A stretch of 64,000 nucleotides of DNA from contig OAPG01000005.1 of assembly GCA_900208305.1 (NCBI GenBank), positions 186,001-250,000 on the forward strand, written 5' to 3'. This DNA comes from Melanopsichium pennsylvanicum (Eukaryota; Basidiomycota; Ustilaginomycetes; Ustilaginales). Position 1 is the first letter of the stretch. Each line of letters opens with the position of its first letter. Below the pieces are notes generated by a model. That model was not told the origin of the DNA. It ran no database searches and saw nothing but the letters and a program-made list of their open reading frames with translations. The position numbers and the translations under genes are program-made. Shown in pieces: positions 22,701 through 33,500 of this stretch.

Positions 22701-22743
22701 AAAGGAAGCCGCGGAAGACGAAAACAAGTGGGGCATTCAATAA
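19738..22743 (+). CDS. MTG2: Mitochondrial Obg-family GTPase with N-terminal RRM-like extension
   Basis: Obg/Mtg2 GTPases act in assembly of the mitochondrial large ribosomal subunit. The protein has 1001 residues from ATG 19738, far longer than a usual Mtg2 (about 500). Residues 1-35 look like a mitochondrial presequence (Arg-rich, ending RQFATS). Residues about 85-160 resemble an RRM fold. The Obg glycine-rich domain starts near 401 (LRLTGGKGGDGCVSF, GGNGGAGGS) and is split by an acidic, Glu/Lys-rich insert. The G domain has GLPNAGKST (about 760), DIPGLIDGA (about 848), NKAD (about 913) and SAKK (about 961). A second presequence-like segment (RRSFSTSA) lies just before the Obg domain, and an in-frame ATG at 20749 would start a protein with that targeting segment. 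Function of the GTPase half is well supported; the meaning of the N-terminal half is inference. Confidence 0.9.
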   Translation: MTAKPTLLRLQPWLSVQHGAFFPLRPLRQFATSAHNRDEGSYKFDEDLAPPPPHAHAPSSSSIIPALSTRSAESHMQSASDSTLSRTVFVRTKDGKHLISVVHTLSLLSQLASKFGPIQQFHFPRESSSQRLLGYGSVTFFDKESLQKALDNDGIHSVVLPPIVPSRAPRSYLTDKEHARLVGMGSLMSCNPPSEHASASQTYLSSRSLQNPAAMRPGWNDVAPLCNMEAATLTRYFVDESKAHTDTPDDAVIQHNSEFYLSTSPVPIDIKIERRITPLTSRPNAKAQARLSGHSSSINLHRNVRAALQQFGGFSNVIKEKELLSKPLTYAPSGTDDMPRSAFNRRHTSSPVRSRQSNKPGPAPWQSNRTNSSRRSFSTSAINPTVEGTKAKRKAEWQRNRHSNFVDQLYLRLTGGKGGDGCVSFHREKFVQFGPPSGGNGGAGGSIYIRAVEGPTTLARISRRFRGADGPHGQGSFLHGKKAEDKYIELPVGTVVTATRRLRIPEEEEAEEYFTDLLKRAAKAKWDPTGVVAKEDAVFAAEEVERKRLARLKPSHEIEHEHEAESDAAKEEAAELPKANKEKKIEQEEEEIDGEDFLEPDVARQLQALRERVWRHYPRAEETNYRRNEFRAAEMRLALDRRRRRRYIAQSQAAANAASSLTHMSSTSSSTDQSSAASVTPYEDAQAPPTEELWRIDLDEPTSADSPGILLASGGRGGLGNPTFLSSSNRSPKFATRGEWGESLEVMLELKRPSDIGLVGLPNAGKSTILRSISASKAQVGHWRFTTLSPNLGVVRLGSDGFVIGVDSTEVQEGYGDDREAQYTSCQSHNAENTSGTEEEEFRLVLSDIPGLIDGAADNRGLGHTFLRHIERCSILAYVLDLTEPEPWKDLKILHDELGSYREDLPTKAKLVIVNKADMFGTENEVEEAKAKLEKVKKQSVEIWEDHRALGKQTDVMKMITVSAKKKQGTQGLAKTLFELLRAEREAEKEAAEDENKWGIQ

Positions 22744-23058
22744 GGGCTCAACATTGATTACCACCACATTGATTGCCACCATATTGATTACCACCATATT
22801 GATTACCACCTCTCTGCACCCACATGCAATTGGGCCGCACACACGTGACCCCTTCGACATGATGAGACTAGATCAGTAAGATTATCGATAAAGTTGAAAG
22901 GGCACAGCTCGTAGAGACAGTTGGGTTGAATGCTTGAATGTTCGACCAAACATGCAATAAGAATGAGATAAAGATATAGATGCATTACAGCAGCTGCTCG
23001 ACCTACTCTTTCAAGGGAGCTCTGCGACTACTTTGCTTTGTGTCGCTCGCCATCTAAT
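22744..23058. other. Convergent intergenic region
   Basis: Apart from the 15-bp repeat array at its left end, the 315 bases between the converging Obg and glucanase genes show nothing I can name. They should hold both 3' untranslated regions. Confidence 0.5.
22753..22812. repeat. Four tandem copies of a 15-bp repeat
   Basis: The unit ATTGATTACCACCAT occurs four times in a row with one or two changes, beginning 10 bases after the stop of the Obg GTPase gene, so it falls in that gene's 3' untranslated region. The minus-strand translation gives only a VVIN-type periodic peptide and is not a gene. Confidence 0.9.
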
Positions 23059-24561
23059 TTAGCACTTGATACCGTTAGGCCTCTTGGTAGGGTCTCTGGG
23101 GATCCATCCGTACTGCAGACCTTTCTGGTAGCTCCAGTCTTCAGCAGCCTTTGCTTCGGTCTTCCAAGTCCACATCAACCAGCCGATACCGCCCTCGTTG
23201 GCGTCCACCTGTGATTCCCACATGCTTCCCAACAGTCTCTTGTAGTTGGCAGTGAATGTCGATGCATCGCCTGACCTCGCGTAGCACGAGTTGATCTTGC
23301 CCTTGCTTCCGGTGTAGCTTCCATCATACCTGCTTCCCCTACCGCGACCGTTCAGACCTTGAGCGCAATCAGTGAAGGCGGGGGTCCACTCTCCCACGAG
23401 CTGATAATGAATCTGGTTGGCCGCCGCCCACTTGGACTTCAAGCTGCAGTAGTAGCCTATACGGTCCTTGGAAGAGAGACGAAGGGAATTGTCATCAAAG
23501 ATTGTGTAGATGTGCGAGTCGATAGAAACAGCCTCGTACTTGGGGGGACGGAGCTTGTCATTCCAGTAATCAGAGAAGGCGGGGCTGACGAATTCGTCAC
23601 CGACAACGACGAGCAAGGGAGATTCAGCAGCGTTGCGACCATTGGGGTAACGAACAACTTCGTAAGCACGCTGATAGAAATCGAGAACTACATTTCGGTC
23701 GGTTACGGGCTCGTTGAGGAGCTCAAGAGCGGCGACCGAGTTGGCATACTTGGCTTGAGAGAACTCCTTAGACATGGTTTGGAGAATGTTGATGGTTCGC
23801 TGGACATCCGTTGCGTTACCGGCCCAAGCATTGACTCCGCGTCGTCCACCGTGGTCGAAACCGTTCTGATTACCAGGTGCAGCATGGAGATCGACGAGGA
23901 CCTTGAGATTATACTTCCCACACCAAAGTGCTGCTTGCTTAAGCAGGTCCCATTGATTCAACTTCAAGAAAGGTTCACCAGAACCCACCTCGAAAGCCCA
24001 GTAACCGACCGGGATACGAACGTGATTGAGGCCAGCAGCGGCAATCTGTCGGATGTCGTCCTCTGTAACGAACGAGTTCAAGTGCTTTTGCAAGGTCGTG
24101 ACGGCTTGGTCTCTGGGCTGGAGGGAGCCGAAGGTCCACTCGTCAATGATGTTGGGGTTACCAGTGGATGCGTAGATAGAAGGCGTGATGAAGTTCTCAA
24201 CAACCAACCATCCACCAAGCGAAACACCGCGAACCTTTCGGCTGTTGTCGTTGTAGGGCCAGCGGAGAGGAGGGAGAGCGCGCTTTGCGAGCTCCTCTTG
24301 TTGACGCATGGTTCGGCGGTGTCGCTTCATGCCGGCAAGGTTAGAAAGAGGCGTGGAAGAAAGGGTGTCGGTGATCTTGTCCAAGATCGTGGTGGTGATC
24401 ACTTCAGGCTTCACATCGGAGGCGCCACGAGAGTTGGCGGTGGTGATAGGGATCTTGACCTTCTGAGCATCAAGGGTGGAAGGGTCATCGCCATTGACGA
24501 TGGCTTTGCCAAGGGTCGAGCCGACGAGGAGGGCGGCGGTGAGAAGTCCAGTGAACTTCAT
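23059..24561 (-). CDS. EXG1: Exo-beta-1,3-glucanase, GH5 family
   Basis: The enzyme releases glucose from beta-1,3-glucan ends and remodels the fungal wall. The 500-residue protein starts with a signal peptide (MKFTGLLTAALLVGSTLGKA). A propeptide ends at a Kex2-type LAKR site at about residue 92, as in yeast Exg1. The conserved opening VRGVSLGGWLVVENFITPS follows. The acid/base glutamate is in LELLNEP (residue 284) and the nucleophile in VGEWTPAFTDC (residue 391). The ending WTWKTEAKAAEDWSYQ and YGWIPRDPT is typical of the family. There is no GPI or membrane tail, so secretion to the wall or medium is expected. It is intronless and convergent with the Obg gene. Confidence 0.95.
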   Translation of the reverse strand: MKFTGLLTAALLVGSTLGKAIVNGDDPSTLDAQKVKIPITTANSRGASDVKPEVITTTILDKITDTLSSTPLSNLAGMKRHRRTMRQQEELAKRALPPLRWPYNDNSRKVRGVSLGGWLVVENFITPSIYASTGNPNIIDEWTFGSLQPRDQAVTTLQKHLNSFVTEDDIRQIAAAGLNHVRIPVGYWAFEVGSGEPFLKLNQWDLLKQAALWCGKYNLKVLVDLHAAPGNQNGFDHGGRRGVNAWAGNATDVQRTINILQTMSKEFSQAKYANSVAALELLNEPVTDRNVVLDFYQRAYEVVRYPNGRNAAESPLLVVVGDEFVSPAFSDYWNDKLRPPKYEAVSIDSHIYTIFDDNSLRLSSKDRIGYYCSLKSKWAAANQIHYQLVGEWTPAFTDCAQGLNGRGRGSRYDGSYTGSKGKINSCYARSGDASTFTANYKRLLGSMWESQVDANEGGIGWLMWTWKTEAKAAEDWSYQKGLQYGWIPRDPTKRPNGIKC

Positions 24562-24758
24562 GTCGAATACTCCACAAGCGAATGCTGGTGAAAAGAGAAT
24601 GTGTACCCTGACCGGGAGCTGTCGTTACTACTACTGAGACGAGGAGGAGGGGGGGAGGGGGGAATTCAAGAGCCAGGGAAAGGAGAGGGGATCCAGAGGG
24701 GAGGGGAGTGGGGGAGGTGATGAGAGGAAGTGACAAAGACGCAACGAGTAGCCGGGGT

Positions 24759-24767
24759 CGTATATAT
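24759..24767 (-). promoter_or_regulatory. TATA-like element upstream of EXG1
   Basis: The sequence CAATATATAC on the minus strand lies about 200 bases before the glucanase ATG. It is the best TATA candidate in this promoter; the distance suggests a leader of roughly 150 bases. Not proven. Confidence 0.4.
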
Positions 24768-26210
24768 TGAAGATGGGAAGGCAAGGGAAGAGATGTCGGA
24801 AACTTTGAGGACTCGGAAGCGCAGCATTGGAGGATCTGGACGGGGAAGGCATCGAACGGGACCAACACGATTCGGCAAAGATGTGCGAAGGAGCGGACAA
24901 AGGCGCAGGGATCTGCAGAGCCTTGCCTTGCAAGTGTGCCGACGCTAGCGACACCGGACAGACAGGGCACAAGAGAGCCATGGGAAAGAAGGCATTCCTC
25001 AGAGATGCGGTATGTATGCAGATGGCAGTGGTCCCTTTACTGCGCTTGACCGGAGGAGTGGATAGTTAAGAGTGGCACAATACATCGAGATGCAGCATGG
25101 ATAGTGCATCACAATTCCCCACATCCTCACATTCCGGATGTCGCGAGTGATGCTCGCGCCACCACAACACGTAGCACAATCACTGACGTACTTCTTCTTT
25201 TACTAATTTCTCTAACGCTCTGCCTTCGGGCTCGAAGCTCAATCAAGCGTGATGTGGCAATCAATAAAAAGGCAAATACGCCGTCACTGGCTGTCGGAGA
25301 AAATGAAAGAGAAGTGGCGAGTAGCAGGGGACGGGACGGGATCTGCAGCTTGGCATTGCAGATCCTTGCATGTGCTGTAGTACATTGTGGTGCACCTATA
25401 GAAGAGCCACGCGCGTTGCCCCGAGTTCTAAAACAGGTGCTCGCATCTTGGCAGAGGTTGAGATCCGATCCTATTGTTATGTGTTGGTCTCTGAGATTTC
25501 TGCGAGAGAAGTCGGCGAAGCTTCTTTCCTCGCTTTTATCCCTCGCTTCCAAACCTGGCAATATCGCATCAGATGTATCACAACCTTCCGGGATCACCAA
25601 AGTGAAATTGGTTGTGTGAGCCTTGGCCAACATCAAGAGACGCCACTGATGAGGCGCTGGGCTGGCTGGGCAGGAAGAATGTGCCTCATGTGGCATGTGG
25701 CTAGGATGGCGTGAAATAGCTGAATGAAGTGTCACGAACGCATGCGAGGAAGACGGGAAGCGAGGGGGAATACAATTCAGTGGCTGGGAAATGTCCCAAC
25801 CGAGCCTATGCATCATCCAAAGGGTTTTGAACCAAATTATTTACATATCCTTATGCATGTCGCTCGGCTCGCACTTGCTGTGACCATCACATTCACATCC
25901 TTCCTGTCTGACACCTTGTGCACAACATTCCCGTCGTACTCCAAAGCAGTCGTCGCGCTGTCGCATATACTGTTTAATAGCAGTACAAGGTCTCGAGAAA
26001 GCGTGCCAGATCGTGGCCTTACGTGTCTTGTCTTTGATCGACGCCCGATATGGTCAGCCAAACGCGATATATGGCGAGGAACAATATGTTGTTCCAGCAA
26101 ACTCCGTGACATGAAAAATTCAAGGTGGGATGTTATCATGCCTAGACCAACACGAAGCAAACAAAGCAAACAAAGCAAAAGCAAAAGACGCTCAGAGTCG
26201 GGTCATGTTG

Positions 26211-26253
26211 TTTGTTGTTGTTGTTGTTTGTTGATGTTGTTGTTCTTGTTGAT
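26211..26253. repeat. GTT-rich microsatellite
   Basis: A run of TTG/GTT triplets with a few interruptions lies about 480 bases upstream of the RCC1/PHD start. It is simple sequence with no gene of its own. Confidence 0.85.
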
Positions 26254-26731
26254 GTTTGACACCGGAACGCCATCTCAAAGTTGAAATTCCAAATTCCTGA
26301 TTCGCGAGTCGCGCTAAAATAGTGTCAATTCTTTCGTGCGAGAATTTAAAATCTCTGCGCGACGCGTTTAGGTTTCCTTTCGCCTCACCACGCGACATCC
26401 GATGGCGGTCAACAACACAGAGTCCGACTCGAACCTGTGGCAGCCGACGCCATCTCCATAGGAAATTACAGTATTCTTGGTTTCATCTTTGGTTGATTCT
26501 TCTTGATTCCGATTATCACACCATCGCCTGCCCGAGTCCTTCATCATATCAAGCCTACTCTCTTGCACATTCGACAAAGGTGGTGCTTTCATTCCGCATC
26601 CCAAATCCAGTTCAGCCTCGGCTCTACACTACCCACCACTTGGATTCATCGGAAGCATCACATTCATTCTCTTCTGATCTCAATCTCTACATCGTCGGAC
26701 CACATCCAGCTCTCGAGCGATCGTGCATAAT

Positions 26732-28471
26732 ATGGCCAAATCAGAGCTCCCAGATTGGGGTAGAGTGCTCGTTGCAGGTGGCATCGACTGGCCAACGCTA
26801 GGTCGCAAAGCCACCAAGAACGGACCTCCCCTCACAGTCAATCCTGACCAGTAAGCTTCTTCCCATCTCATTCCTACACCTCGCATTGTACAAGCAAAGA
26901 GAATTTCTAACACAGTGTTCGCTTGAATCCCGATTTTTCGTCATCTTTGCAGCCCGGACTTGCCAGCACCACACATCCTGCGCTCAGTGTCGAATGTTCG
27001 AATGAAGCGCATCTTTTCGTCTCACTCTTCTTGTCACGCCGTCCTCCTTTCAATAGATGGCAACGCCTACATCATTGGTCGTAACGAGCAAGGTCAATGC
27101 GGTCTCCCCATCCGTACCGTTCCTGGCTCTTCCAAACCCTCCGGCACAGCCGTGTGGGACGCATACCTCCTTGACCCATCCACTGACTTCTCTCCTGCTC
27201 TTCCCTCGGGTTCAAAAGGCCACATCGTCTCCGCCGCTTGCGGTCGCTCCCACACCCTCCTCATCACGGCCTCCGGTTCCGTCTACTCTGCCGGACTCAA
27301 TACCTCAGGTCAATGCGGCCATCCCGAATCTCAAACTGTCCCTATATTCACGCGCATCGAAACCGGACCCTTCATTAAAGAGCGCGATCCAATCATCGCC
27401 GCCTCTTGTGGTCTCACTTTCTCTATGCTCCTTGCGCAGTCTGGCAAAGTCTACACGATGGGCTCGTCCGAAAAGGGTCAGCTAGGAAATGGTCGCACTG
27501 GCGAGCATTTCACCTCGTCCAACAGACTAGCGTTCAACACCTTCTCTGAGCCGTTCCTCGTCAAACAGCTGGCAGACAAGAAGATCACGCAGATCGCATG
27601 TGGTCAGCAACACACCATCGCACTAGACACTGATGGATTCGTGTACGTCTGGGGCTTTGGCGGTTACGGCCGTCTCGGTCTCGGCTCGCAACAGGACCAA
27701 CTCACGCCTACGCTCGTACCGCAATTCGCTCGAGAGAATGTGGTTATGCGCGCAAAGTCGATCTACGCCGGGCCCACCAATTCAGCTGTTGTGGATGGAC
27801 AAAGCATGTTTTGGTTGGCAGGCAAGTGGAAGACAAGTGGTGATGGCTCGGCAGGACAAGGCTTCATGACCTTTAAATACCTTCCCGACTTGATGGGCGT
27901 CAAGGTCATCAACGCTGGTCTGGGTGGTGTGACCCTTCTGTGTACCGCAACCGAAGAAGCTTCGCTCGCGGGCGACCACAATGCAACCATGAATATCTGC
28001 TGGGGTCAGAATGCCAATTGCGGTGAACTCGGTCTGGGCGAAGGCAAGCCACGGTCGGCTACCAAACCTCTGCGTTGCGAGACCTTGGACGGTATCGCCA
28101 TCATTGACATTGCAGCTGGTCAAAACACCACATTCTACCTGGCCAGGAACATGGGTGAGAGGTATGGCGAGTTGCCCAGATTTCCCGAAGGCGTGCCGAG
28201 TCAAGAGGTGTGTATGGTATGTGGGAAGGAGGACGGGGAAGGCGGAGAAGAGAACGCATTGTTGGAGTGCGAAAAGTGCGAGAACCCATGGCATTTGCAC
28301 TGCTTGAAGCCCAAGTTGACAGAAATTCCCGAGGGCGAGTGGCACTGTCCCAACTGCCAACCGCCGGCATCTAATGGTGCTGGGTCAAACGGCATGAACA
28401 AGAGGGGGAACAATGACGATGATGATGCGGAAGATGAGGCACCGTCACAGAGCAAGAAACGCAGAGCCTAG
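26732..28471 (+). CDS. RCC1-repeat protein with C-terminal PHD finger, two exons
   Basis: Exon 1 is 26732-26850 and exon 2 is 26953-28471, giving 545 residues. The 102-base intron has donor GTAAGC and acceptor TTTGCAG and splits a His codon. Residues about 40-410 form an RCC1-type beta-propeller with repeated G-(Q/R)-(C/L)-G motifs (NEQGQCGLP, NTSGQCGHP, SEKGQLGNG, GGYGRLGLG). A canonical C4HC3 PHD finger follows (CMVC, CEKC, HLHC, CPNC) at about residues 445-495, then an acidic and basic tail (DDDDAEDEAPSQSKKRR) that resembles a nuclear localisation signal. PHD fingers commonly read histone H3 tails and RCC1 propellers can bind chromatin or Ran. A chromatin-associated role is inferred; the exact target is unknown. 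Confidence 0.88.
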
Positions 28472-30542
28472 GTGTTATGATATTGTCCCTCGTTGTCTGG
28501 CACAAGAAACGGAACCCAAACACATCAGATTCGGATTTCTCATGTAACATTACGCTACTCTTTGGACCAATTACACGAGTTCAGTTCAAAGTGATGTGAA
28601 GGTCGGAGCCTGTTATATCGTCTGCCTGATCTCGTGCGCCAATCGTCTGATATGTCTGTCTCAGCTCGGACCAGAGGTATCGCCGGAACAGGTCCGTCGA
28701 TCTCGCAAGGAGTGGAGTCGGGAGACCGGCGTTGGCAACTCAATTTCGAGTCCCCATTTTGCTTCAGGGAATTTTCTTTCCGGAAGCATTATTTAGGCGC
28801 CTCAAACTCACACTATTTCCTGTCGTTTACCCAGACTATCTATGTCCCAATACTTTTGAGTAGCTTCCTCAGCTGGTCAACCTAGCAATCGCAAGGTCAA
28901 CTCGGCCGAGACTCGTTCACTGGATTCACTACTGCGCGCCCGATCTTCAAGTTTCCATTCTGATCATTCAAAGCAACCCTTTCTGCGCCTTGAACCACGT
29001 CGGCCAAGCCAGACACGACACTGTTTAGTTCGAGAAAGTGGGAAAGTCGCCCAATTATGTTTTCACCCTATTAAGGCTAGGACCAGTGTTGACCGTCCAG
29101 GACAGGATGATAGGATGAAATGATTCTTTTCGAACGGTTGAAAACTCAGCGAGGGCGAAGTCGCAGCACCCACAGGCTCATGCAACGCACAGAAAATAGC
29201 AACAGAAAATGGAGAGGGCGAAATTAATTTGATTTTGGACAGTCGATTAAATTCTACTTCCGGAAAGTGTGTTGGTTAGGATGCTCGCTGTCATTTTAGC
29301 CCGACTCCTTCTTCGAACAGTGCTGTCCACACTCTAACTCTCCTCCGATGCCTTTGCTCACCGCTCGATGCTACTCCAGCGGATCGGTACAGCATCTAGA
29401 CGCGACGACCAGGTAAGCGGTGAACAAACGGTTGAGAAGGCGATCTCTGCAAGAAGCGTCAGAGGAAAGTAGGCTTTGTGTGGATCTATTGTCTGACGTG
29501 AGAATAGCGTCAGTCGCTTAGCTGTGTGTTTTGTGTTCCTGCAGATCTTTCTCGTCCAATACAATAGGAATCATCCTCTTTGCGGCGCCAACGGGTGGCC
29601 GCCGCATTCTACAGCAATAACAGTAGATTCTTTTCAGTTGCCGTCATTTCTTGAGCTGCGGAACCTGATTATGAACATCGCGCACAAGATCATCAGCTCC
29701 GACACGACGGAAGGGTGTCTCCGAAAGCCAGATGAGTGCTCTGCTGATCCGTTCCGCTTTCGTTCGTCTGAAAGCCTAAGCGATAGAAACACATACCCTG
29801 TGGCTCTCCCGCTTGACACCTGTCTCCTCCTTTGCCGATCTCGTGCGGTAAAGCTCTTGCCTGACCGCTGCCATCATCTCAGCTCCGACCGCGATTACAC
29901 ACTCCGCACCCATCAAAAGCACAATATTTGTCCTATTCCGGCCATAAGCTCTACAATCGTCCTCCTCTCCGTTCCCTTGGCGGCCACTGTAATCTGGCAA
30001 GAAAAGTCAAGATGAGTTCCAACGTCTGGACTCGATGCAAGACTTCCGCAAAAGCCAGACAGCATCTGACGTGGACGAAACTCTGCATCTCGTGCAGGAG
30101 TGCTGATCGACCGTATAAACATGCTTGCAGATTTCGAAGCCGGGCAATCTACAAGCCACTACGCTTTGGTATTTCGAAGCCGATGCCTTTGCCACTATGG
30201 CGATTTATTCCAGCCAATTTCCGCACCACGGTCCTTTGGTGGTCAATGGATGCACCATATTGCTACAGTGGTGGTGTCCGCCCTCCTTAGGATTACGTCC
30301 AACTTGCTTGACGACTTAGCCTTCCTTAGCTAGGATCGATGCGTCTTTCTATATAAGCCAAGGTAGCCTGAGGAGTTCGATGAGATGTCTCCCCTCGTAC
30401 CAACATCCTCAACATCCTCGCGTACCCTCGGGCTTCCACCGGACATTTTGTATGCTTACAAAAGCCGACGGCGTTGAGAATTCTTTCGAGGACACCTTCA
30501 CCAGCTCCATCGCCGCCTTAGTCGCTACCGGGCTTAGCAACA
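28472..30542. other. Intergenic region upstream of the GT2 gene, no gene seen
   Basis: About 2.07 kb lie between the RCC1/PHD stop and the glycosyltransferase ATG. Several short frames (up to 163 codons at 29524-30015) occur but none resembles a protein. The right end carries a good TATA box at 30350. Several short ATG-led frames between the TATA and the ATG could act as upstream ORFs in the leader. Confidence 0.5.
30350..30357 (+). promoter_or_regulatory. TATA box of the GT2 gene
   Basis: TATATAAG lies 193 bases before the ATG at 30543. It is the clearest TATA match in the window. Confidence 0.5.
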
Positions 30543-33500
30543 ATGAAAGACGATACACCATCGCCAAGCTCTCAGCCTTCCGGCGAGCATGCATCGCTTC
30601 CAAACACGGACAACAGCACCTCACCCGCTCAGCTGCCATCAGCTAGCGCGCGACAAACTCACATCCGCCAAAGCGCTTCGGAGTCTGACGTGCCAATCAG
30701 CTTCGCCCATCCTTTCATCGATCGTGAAAGCTCTAATGCAGCTTCTCCAGCTTGCCCTCGTCGGGACATCTCTACCGACTCGACCGATATTGGTCACGGC
30801 AGTCGCCTTCCTAGCGAAGACTCCGAATGGAATGATGAAGGCCCTTCAAGTCCATGGGACCGAAGAGCCGCCAACCCCTCTTCTGGCTCCTCAACGCCCC
30901 TCAAGGTCCGCCGCCGTGGCTTGGCGAACGACAAGAAGCTCACCATCAGCGTCTACGGTCCTCCCTCCTCCAAAGGTAGCCCCAACAGGCGTGTTGCTTC
31001 CGAAAACAACACTTCGGCGACAAAGCCAAAGACGCCTTCCTCATCAGACATTCCAACGAGACCTGCACCTACAACAAGAGTGCCATCATATCGCTCAAAG
31101 CTCGCCCACGTGTCGCCTGGCAGCAAGTTGAAGAAAGATTCGCCGACTGACTCGCTCGCCCCGCCGCCGAGTGCGAGAATCAGGTGGGCACCGGTTTCAC
31201 CCACGATGCATAGTCCGCTTGGTGGCGGTAGTCCGACAGGCAAATCAGGTAGTCCAAGCTCCTCAGAGAACGCTGCAAGCAGCGGTCGATCCGACAAGAC
31301 GCTCTTCTCGTCCCCTAGCTATGGGTTCAACCCAGACTTTCAACTCGGTACAAGCAACAAGAAGTCGCCGAGGTCGGATGGAGACGATACCTCGCCCACT
31401 AAGCCTTCTCCAACGTACAGCGGTGTCTCAGTAGGCGGTGTCAAGTCTTTGCTCTACTCAAACGCCCGTGTCCCCTCAACACCTCTCAGCCCGCGAGCAC
31501 CGATCCCTTCTTCTTCGCCACACTCAAATAAGCTTTCGAGCAGCCCTCGTTATCTGCGCACACCCAAGACTCCAACTACACCGCGGACCCCACTCACCTC
31601 CCGACTCCCACGCACACCGGGCTCCGGTAGCATCTCTGCCCACTCTGGCGCCTCATACCAAGGTGTCCTTCTTACTACTGTAACCCGTACGGCCGCTGGC
31701 TCGGACCCTGCTCAAGCGTCAAACGCTGCTGAGTCAAGCACCACTGCAGCCGAGCGACGTACTCGAAGTCGCGGTGCAACTATCGGTACAGAGATCCGAG
31801 ATTTCGTTCGAGGCGGAGCATCCGAAGTGGTCCCACGTCTTGAGTTGAGGGTGCTTGAACGCCCCCGCAGGTCGACACTTTACGGTCTGAATCCTGATCA
31901 GGTTCCATTCGCTTTATCGCAAACGCAAAGACACTCGCTTACAGCGGCTCAGTCGAATACCCTCAAGGATAAGACGGAGGAAGCTGGGACGGATGAGAAC
32001 GAGAAAGACGAATCGTCTCCACGAACAAACTCATTCGCGAGGGGCTCACCGCTAGACAAGCCGAATGGAAAGCGCAGCTCAGTTGCCGGCAAGCCTGCGA
32101 CGAGGAGAGCAAGCAGTGCTGCCAGTGTGACTTCTTACGGGCTATATCGCTCTCCACGCCGGGAGAGAAGGCCGACCAATGCTACGACTGCATCGGGGAG
32201 GTCTGGCAGATCTGCCCGATCGGGAGTCTCGAGGCGTGTATCCATGCCCACGGTGACGAACGCCAGCATCAAATCCAGCTCGCTAGCAGATAAGAGGCTG
32301 TCTCTGGCATCGTCAAGCGTGCGAGGCCACAGGGATAGTAGCGTGCGCCAGGACGAAAACGGCGAAGGCGAGAACGATATGGTCGGAGAGATACACAGCC
32401 AAGTCAACAACATCAATGAGGCGAAGAGATGGATTCTTGGATACCGTCCAGCTCATGACACGAACGCAGCAGCGGTCATGGGTAGGGATATCGTAGACGA
32501 CAATCGATCAGTGTCTGCCATGCGCCGTCCGACTTACGCAGCATCCGTCTTCCAGCAAGCTCGACTTATGGAGATTGAACGCCAAGCTGATGCCGCCTTC
32601 ACGTCTGGATCTGCCCTTAACGTCTCTTCCTCAGTCAACCAGTCCGCTAATCACATCTCTCGCTTGCCGATGGGTCTGCCTCCTCGCACGCCGATATTCC
32701 CCAAGACACCCTTGACTGCAATTCCGGTAGGTAATGAGGATGAAGTGGAGCTTGAGTCCGACCCACAAACTGCGCTCGCTGTCCTTCCGCAACCGACCTG
32801 GAAGGAGAAGGGCATCTATTACGCATGCGCACCTTTCCGATTCATCAAGCAGCAAATTGACCCAAAATACGTCCTCTCGATGATGGATCCCCGCGAGATT
32901 CTGTTTCCTCTTACCCTCCGCAAGGTAGCACTCTGGATAGTGTACGCGGGCGTTATTGCAATGCTCGTTCTCCTCGATCACTACTACCATTGGTGGCACA
33001 AGCTGGATCATGCAGTGCACGGGAAGAATCTGGCTATCATGGGCGTTTTGTATGGCTTTGAGCCGGCGATGATCATTATCATCATGTTGGTTGCGAGGGT
33101 GCCTGATGCTCGCGTTGTACCAGACCGCACTGTGCTCGTGCCTCGAGGCAGGGACAGCTCTGAAGAGGATTCGGATGCGGAGTCAAGGAGCAGTATTAGC
33201 AGTGACGGGTCTGAAGATTCCGTTGCAGAGGAAGATAGGCGTAATCAAATGCACTCCATCATTCTTGAAGAGGAGCACGATCATCACGAACCGGATCGCG
33301 AAATGCAGGAACGAGAGACCGCCGAAGAAGAGAAAGGAACAAGAAGGCTGTCTGGAATGTCCAAAGCTCATCTCCGTCGTACTTCGACCAGACACACTAC
33401 TGCCTCCAGCAATACCAGCGCCGATGGCGGGAGGAGGGGTAGTGAAGCAATCAGCCATACGAGCGGTAATGTACAGGCCCCTCGTACCCCTGGGTTCGAC

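Larger units (their letters stand above)
24562..26731. other. Divergent intergenic region, no gene seen
   Basis: These 2.17 kb separate the glucanase from the RCC1/PHD gene. Frames of 170-230 codons exist around 25.1-25.8 kb on both strands, but they overlap each other, have no recognisable domain and no steady codon preference. A GTT-rich simple repeat is at about 26211-26253, preceded by AGCAAACA-type repeats at about 26154-26187. Both promoters should lie at the two ends. Confidence 0.5.

Noticed and set aside
22753..22812. Possible CRISPR-like array
   Set aside because: The 15-bp units are directly tandem with no spacers, in a fungal 3' untranslated region.
23359..24591. 410-codon plus-strand frame opposite EXG1
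   Set aside because: The minus strand has all GH5 motifs; this antisense frame exists because of codon bias and has no family features.
25127..25816. 229-codon minus-strand frame upstream of EXG1
   Set aside because: No ATG-led conserved features, overlaps equally long frames on the other strand, and no domain can be seen.
26397..26460. tRNA-like B-box (GGTTCGAGTC on the minus strand)
   Set aside because: The flanking bases do not form a T stem or acceptor stem, and no A box is in place.
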